This document shows, in pieces, positions 61,866 to 64,000 of a stretch of DNA of 64,000 nucleotides. The translations under genes were made by a program, and so were the position numbers. Source of the stretch: Mycolicibacterium sp. MU0050 (GTDB lineage: Bacteria; Actinomycetota; Actinomycetes; Mycobacteriales; Mycobacteriaceae); contig NZ_OY726395.1 in the NCBI RefSeq assembly GCF_963378085.1, positions 1,612,001 to 1,676,000 of the forward strand. Direction: 5' to 3'. How positions within the stretch are numbered: position 1 is the stretch's first letter; every line of letters starts with the position of its first letter. Below the pieces are notes generated by a model, which saw only the letters and a list, made by a program, of their open reading frames with translations, ran no database searches and was not told the origin of the DNA.

Positions 61866-62190
61866 GCGATCTTTCGCCTCGGCCTACCCGTCCGGGAAGT
61901 TTGCTGGAGCATCCAGTGGAAGACCGTCCAAGCGATCCGGGCCGGCGCCTGTCACGAATCGGTCATAGATCACGGCGCGCTAAGAATCGGGGGCGCTCTC
62001 TGAGAAAGCCGTTCGCCCACGGTGAATTCCGGGCCCATCGGGGCGCGAAATGCGGCGCATCTCACGCCGCGGGGACGTAACGTTCGCGCGCTGTTCGCGT
62101 GGGTGTTTTCCGCCCGGAGATGCGCCGATTTCGCGCACGTACCTTGGTTTTTGGGACGGGGAAAGCAACACTCGAAGAGGAACAACGATC

Positions 62191-62583
62191 ATGAAATTCA
62201 ACCGTGGAATCAGCCGAGTCGCCGGCATCTCAGCGGGTGCTCTGCTCGGGGGAGCCGTTGCGGCGGTCGTCGCGATCCCGACCGCTTCGGCGGCACCGGA
62301 TTGCAGCCCCGGCGGCGTCGCCAACACCGTCAGCAACGTGCACGCCTCGGCGCTGTCCTATCTGGACGGGCACCCCGGCGCGAGCCAGGCCGTGACGTCC
62401 GCGCGCGGCAAGGCCCCGGCTCAGGCCGAGGCGGACCTGCGGGCGTACTTCAACGCCAACCCGGGGGAGTATTACGAACTCCGGGGCATCCTGGCTCCCA
62501 TCGGGGAGACCCAGAGCCAGTGCAACGTCTCGGCGCTGCCGCCATCGCTGTCGGCCGCGTATGACGTGTTCATGGCCGGCTGA
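62191..62583 (+). CDS. Haemophore-like secreted haem-binding protein (Rv0203 type)
   Basis: 130 residues: a signal peptide (about 1-35, cut near ASA-AP), then a helical domain with Cys38 and Cys111 for the family disulphide. Tyr57 and His61 in LSYLDGHPG have the spacing of the Tyr59/His63 haem ligands reported for Rv0203; the third ligand, His89 there, is not obvious here. It should bind haem outside the membrane. ATG 62191 follows AAGAGGAACAACGATC. It is divergent from mmpS-mmpL with 590 bases between. Confidence 0.8.
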   Translation: MKFNRGISRVAGISAGALLGGAVAAVVAIPTASAAPDCSPGGVANTVSNVHASALSYLDGHPGASQAVTSARGKAPAQAEADLRAYFNANPGEYYELRGILAPIGETQSQCNVSALPPSLSAAYDVFMAG

Positions 62584-62600
62584 GTTCGCTCAGAAGTAGT

Positions 62601-62638
62601 CGAGGCTGCGGTTGCCGTGTGTGGCGGCCGCAGCCTCG
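62601..62638 (+). terminator. Hairpin terminator after the haemophore-like gene
   Basis: CGAGGCTGCGG pairs with CCGCAGCCTCG (11 bases) with an inner GCC/GGC stem; only a weak T-rich stretch follows. Confidence 0.6.
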
Positions 62639-62693
62639 TCGTTTCTCCACCGGTGTCCGGGCTCATCGTGGCCCATACAACATTCCGAGGTGA

Positions 62694-62720
62694 TACTGTA
62701 ATGCTGAGCGATCGCTCAGC
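62694..62720 (+). promoter_or_regulatory. TACTGT -10 element abutting a perfect 18-bp palindrome
   Basis: TACTGT (62694-62699) is followed at once by GCTGAGCGATCGCTCAGC (62703-62720), a gapless perfect palindrome covering the expected transcription start. A TetR-like repressor bound there would block transcription toward korA. Confidence 0.5.
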
Positions 62721-63138
62721 AGGGGTTGGGCGAAGTTACTCGCGGGTATTCCCAGGTTCTTAGAGTTTGGCCGGTGGCGAAAGTGAGGAAAACCACAAAC
62801 ATGACGTGGATTACGTCGACCCAAGGCCCTGAACTGCGCGTTCTGGTGCTCAGTGGCGGCGTGTCGGCACACCCCACCGTCTCGGCTCACCTAAGAGAAG
62901 TGCAATAATCGTGACTACCAGTGACACCAAATTGCGGATCGTCGGTTATAACGACGCGCCCGCATTCGGGAGGCGATGCTCGGGAGACCCCCGGACACAG
63001 CCGAGTCCAGGGTCATACAAGCACACATAGGCGCATGTAGACACGTACGTAGGTCTAGATCCAACAAGATCAAGCCCCCAGAAAAACAGATCAAAAGCCA
63101 ACGCAGCAACGCAGACAGTGCAGAGGAAAGGCGGAGAC
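62721..63138 (+). other. Long untranslated stretch before korA
   Basis: About 420 bases without a convincing gene. Short ORFs (62800-62907, 62911-63030) have no recognisable product or good ribosome site. The part from 63050 to 63130 is unusually A-rich for this genome. If transcription starts at 62706, this would be an unusually long korA leader. Confidence 0.5.
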
Positions 63139-64000
63139 GTGGGTCCAAGCGGCAGCACTCCGGTCGACGGGACTCCGAGCGTCAACGGTTCGGCGACACA
63201 CCCAAGGCAGAAACTGGAAAAGGTCGTCATCCGGTTCGCCGGTGACTCTGGCGACGGCATGCAGCTCACCGGAGACCGGTTCACCTCCGAGGCCGCGTTG
63301 TTCGGCAACGACCTCGCGACGCAGCCCAACTACCCGGCGGAGATCCGCGCGCCGCAGGGCACGCTCCCCGGCGTCTCGTCCTTCCAGATCCAGATCGCCG
63401 ACTTCGACATCCTGACCGCGGGCGACCGCCCCGACGTGCTCGTTGCGATGAACCCCGCGGCGCTCAAAGCCAACATCGGGGACCTGCCGCGCGGCGGCCT
63501 CGTCATCGCCAACTCCGACGAGTTCACCAAGCGGAACCTGGCCAAGGTCGGCTACGACGCGAACCCGCTGGAGAACGACGACCTGTCCGACTACGTGGTG
63601 CAGGCCGTCCCGATGACGACGCTGACGCTGGGCGCGGTCGAGGAGATCGGCGCCACCAAGAAGGACGGCCAGCGCGCCAAGAACATGTTCGCGCTCGGGC
63701 TGTTGTCGTGGATGTACGGCCGTCCGATCGAGACCAGCGAGACGTTCATCCGGGAGAAGTTCGCCCGCAAGCCCGACGTGGCCGAGGCCAACGTGCTGGC
63801 GCTGAAGGCCGGCTGGAACTACGGCGAGACCACCGAGGCGTTCGGCACCACCTATGAGATCGCCCCCGCCAAGCTGCCCCCGGGCGAGTACCGGCAGATC
63901 TCGGGTAACACCGCGCTGGCCTACGGGCTGGTTGCCGCCGGGCACCTCGCCGACCTGCAGGTGATGCTGGGCAGCTACCCGATCACCCCGGCCTCGGACA
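63139..64000 (+). CDS. korA: 2-oxoglutarate:ferredoxin oxidoreductase alpha subunit, 3' end outside window
   Basis: The visible 287 residues hold the gamma-like domain at the N-terminus (KVVIRFAGDSGDGMQLTGD, then FGNDLATQPNYPAEIRAPQG) and the beginning of the alpha domain (ISGNTALAYGLVAAGHL, GSYPITPASD). KorAB oxidises 2-oxoglutarate to succinyl-CoA with ferredoxin and sustains an alternative TCA cycle in mycobacteria. GTG 63139 has AAAGGCGGAGAC directly before it and matches the start of Rv2455c. korB should follow beyond base 64000. Confidence 0.92.
   Translation, partial: MGPSGSTPVDGTPSVNGSATHPRQKLEKVVIRFAGDSGDGMQLTGDRFTSEAALFGNDLATQPNYPAEIRAPQGTLPGVSSFQIQIADFDILTAGDRPDVLVAMNPAALKANIGDLPRGGLVIANSDEFTKRNLAKVGYDANPLENDDLSDYVVQAVPMTTLTLGAVEEIGATKKDGQRAKNMFALGLLSWMYGRPIETSETFIREKFARKPDVAEANVLALKAGWNYGETTEAFGTTYEIAPAKLPPGEYRQISGNTALAYGLVAAGHLADLQVMLGSYPITPASD

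Noticed and set aside
62726..62908. 60-codon ORF upstream of korA
   Set aside because: No ribosome site, overlaps the predicted leader, no recognisable product.

Overview
The window is a high-GC mycobacterial chromosome segment. It follows, in reverse, much of the Mycobacterium tuberculosis order Rv2507 to Rv2455c: proline-rich membrane protein, TetR, accD1-accA1-fadE19-maoC-citE-bkdABC, echA14, lipQ, a WS/DGAT gene, plsC, plsB2, ssb, ettA, gdh, glbO, pepN, Rv2466c, rpiB, nei2, lipP, tig, clpP1-clpP2, clpX and korA. Gaps and insertions relative to that order (no fadD35-scoAB, no aglA region, fdhF-fdhD and mmpS-mmpL between clpX and korA) point to a nontuberculous species, probably a Mycolicibacterium. 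All gene-order comparisons are from memory, not from an alignment.

Bases 1-13.8 kb hold an S9 peptidase, two tiny membrane proteins behind a SigF-like promoter, and a TetR gene (BkaR type) sharing a perfect 20-bp inverted repeat with a divergent eight-gene operon. The operon encodes branched-chain ketoacid dehydrogenase (bkdABC), an acyl-CoA dehydrogenase, a biotin-dependent carboxylase (accA1/accD1), a MaoC hydratase and a CitE-type lyase, which together make a leucine-degradation route.

Bases 13.9-17.2 kb are the least ordinary part. On the minus strand a cobalamin riboswitch is followed by only the last 67 codons of a metE-like gene, then a mycobacterial-type methylenetetrahydrofolate reductase, a 90-residue piece resembling the start of dihydropteroate synthase, a thioredoxin-like 2Fe-2S ferredoxin and a FhuF-like 2Fe-2S protein. 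The MTHFR/folP-like/ferredoxin junctions are 4-bp stop-start overlaps. A tRNA-Arg gene lies beside this block.

Bases 17.3-26.3 kb carry lipid genes (lipQ, WS/DGAT, plsC, plsB2) and a CopD-CtaG fusion. Bases 26.5-45.3 kb carry a 13E12-type HNH gene, ssbB, ettA, the large NAD-glutamate dehydrogenase, a thioesterase, glbO, pepN, the mycothiol-dependent reductase gene, an MpaB-type oxygenase, rpiB and nei2. Two short tandem-repeat arrays (59-bp and 71-bp periods) lie in gaps here. Bases 45.5-53.6 kb hold a DUF1542 gene, lipP, an O-methyltransferase, tRNA-Gly, tRNA-Pro and the protein quality-control set tig, clpP1P2 and clpX. Bases 53.7-64 kb carry fdhF-fdhD, small secreted proteins, an mmpS-mmpL transporter pair, a haemophore-like protein and the start of korA.

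No insertion sequence, prophage, CRISPR array or replication origin was seen. Recurrent themes are translationally coupled operons, likely leaderless starts (a TANNNT hexamer 6-7 bases before ATG/GTG) and perfect palindromes at promoters with no regulator gene beside them.
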